Source of the DNA: Acidobacteriota bacterium
Lineage (GTDB): Bacteria; Acidobacteriota; Terriglobia; Bryobacterales; Bryobacteraceae
Assembly (NCBI GenBank): GCA_023380575.1
Contig: JAMCRM010000356.1
Span: 1-6,041, forward strand
Length of the DNA: 6,041 bases
Direction of reading: 5' to 3'
Shown: positions 5,560 to 6,041 of the stretch, piece after piece
How the letters are laid out: each line of letters begins with the position of its first letter
Numbering within the stretch: position 1 is the first letter of the stretch
The notes under the pieces: generated by a model
Database searches by the model: none
What the model was told of the DNA's origin: nothing
Seen by the model: only the letters and a program-made list of their open reading frames with translations
Translations under genes and position numbers: made by a program

Positions 5560-6041
5560 ATGCATACAAACCGGCTTGCTCTTGAAAAGAGCCCGTACCT
5601 CCTGCAACACGCCCACAATCCCGTGGATTGGTACCCCTGGGGCCCCGAGGCCTTTGAAAAGGCCCGTCGTGAGAACAAGCCCATTTTCCTCTCCGTGGGC
5701 TATTCGACGTGCCATTGGTGCCACGTGATGGAGCGCGAATCGTTCGAAAACGAGCGCATCGCCGGCCTTCTGAACGGCGCCTTCGTGCCGGTCAAGGTGG
5801 ACCGCGAAGAGCGCCCCGACGTCGATCGCGTCTACATGACCTTCGTGCAGGCTTCCACAGGGGGCGGCGGCTGGCCCATGTCCGTGTGGCTTACGCCGGA
5901 CCTCAAGCCGTTCTTCGGGGGCACCTATTTCCCGCCGGAAGATCGTTACGGCATGCCTGGCTTCCGTCGAGTTTTGGTCGCGGTTTCGGAGGCATATCAG
6001 CAACGTCGCGATGAGGTTGAACAGCAAGGCAAAGCAATTGC
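5560..6041 (+). CDS. DUF255/YyaL-type thioredoxin-domain protein, N-terminal fragment
   Basis: 160 complete codons run off the right edge. The sequence is typical of the DUF255 (YyaL, SSP411/spermatogenesis-associated protein 20-like) family. It has [15 protein letters not shown] (4-18), NPVDWYPWG (20-28), [16 protein letters not shown] (47-62), [12 protein letters not shown] (78-89), [14 protein letters not shown] (101-114) and GGTYFPPED (120-128). The N-terminal domain is thioredoxin-like with a Cys51-His-Trp-Cys54 pair. Full-length members are usually around 650-700 residues with an (alpha/alpha)6-barrel C-terminal part, missing here. The biochemical role of the family is poorly defined, and no signal peptide is seen. 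The ATG at 5560 fits the family's usual N-terminus, with GCGAGG 10 bases upstream as a modest ribosome-binding site. The 44 bases before it show no clear promoter or terminator, so read-through from the DHDPS-like gene is plausible. Confidence 0.93.
   Translation, partial: MHTNRLALEKSPYLLQHAHNPVDWYPWGPEAFEKARRENKPIFLSVGYSTCHWCHVMERESFENERIAGLLNGAFVPVKVDREERPDVDRVYMTFVQASTGGGGWPMSVWLTPDLKPFFGGTYFPPEDRYGMPGFRRVLVAVSEAYQQRRDEVEQQGKAI

Noticed and set aside
4505..5569. 354-codon minus-strand frame antisense to the DHDPS-like gene
   Set aside because: Composition is typical of an antisense GC shadow (His/Gln/Gly/Arg-rich), and the plus strand carries clear DHDPS-fold motifs.

Overview
This is a GC-rich bacterial window. 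Protein style points to the Acidobacteriota (Solibacter/Bryobacter-like). The pointers are the MlaE motif AGRNSSGIASELGSM, the Asp-Ser-Pro Walker B of the MlaF-like ATPase, and the MISIRKYL start of a decayed GGDEF/EAL gene. That assignment rests on recalled family patterns, not on a search.

Layout. At the left edge (1-189, minus strand) is the N-terminus of a DmpA-type S58 peptidase. It is divergent, across 44 bases, from a compact plus-strand operon: MlaE-type permease (234-998), MlaF-type ATPase (998-1813), MlaD-type MCE protein (1821-2894) and a ChbG/HpnK-family carbohydrate deacetylase (2891-3694). Spacings in the operon are a 1-base overlap, a 7-base gap and a 4-base overlap, so these four genes are very probably co-transcribed and translationally coupled. 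On the minus strand, facing the deacetylase, lie the remains of a GGDEF-EAL cyclic-di-GMP gene (3682-4508), broken by frame changes and large internal losses. Divergent from it is a dihydrodipicolinate synthase-fold protein (4595-5515) that keeps the fold motifs but lacks the canonical catalytic residues. After 44 bases comes the start of a DUF255/YyaL-type thioredoxin-domain protein (5560 to the right edge).

How the genes work together. MlaE, MlaF and MlaD make an inner-membrane lipid transporter: two permease copies, two ATPases and a hexameric MCE ring. No mlaB, mlaC or mlaA is visible in this window. The deacetylase ends the operon and may modify an envelope sugar or glycolipid (inference). 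The S58 peptidase, DHDPS-like and DUF255 genes have no evident link to it.

The most notable points are: (1) the DHDPS-fold protein without its Schiff-base lysine, its Tyr/Thr/Tyr triad or its substrate arginine; (2) the fossil GGDEF-EAL gene; (3) five exact 34-residue repeats in the MlaD tail; (4) an MlaF ATPase with serine in place of the Walker B catalytic glutamate. No RNA genes, CRISPR arrays, insertion sequences or convincing terminators were seen.
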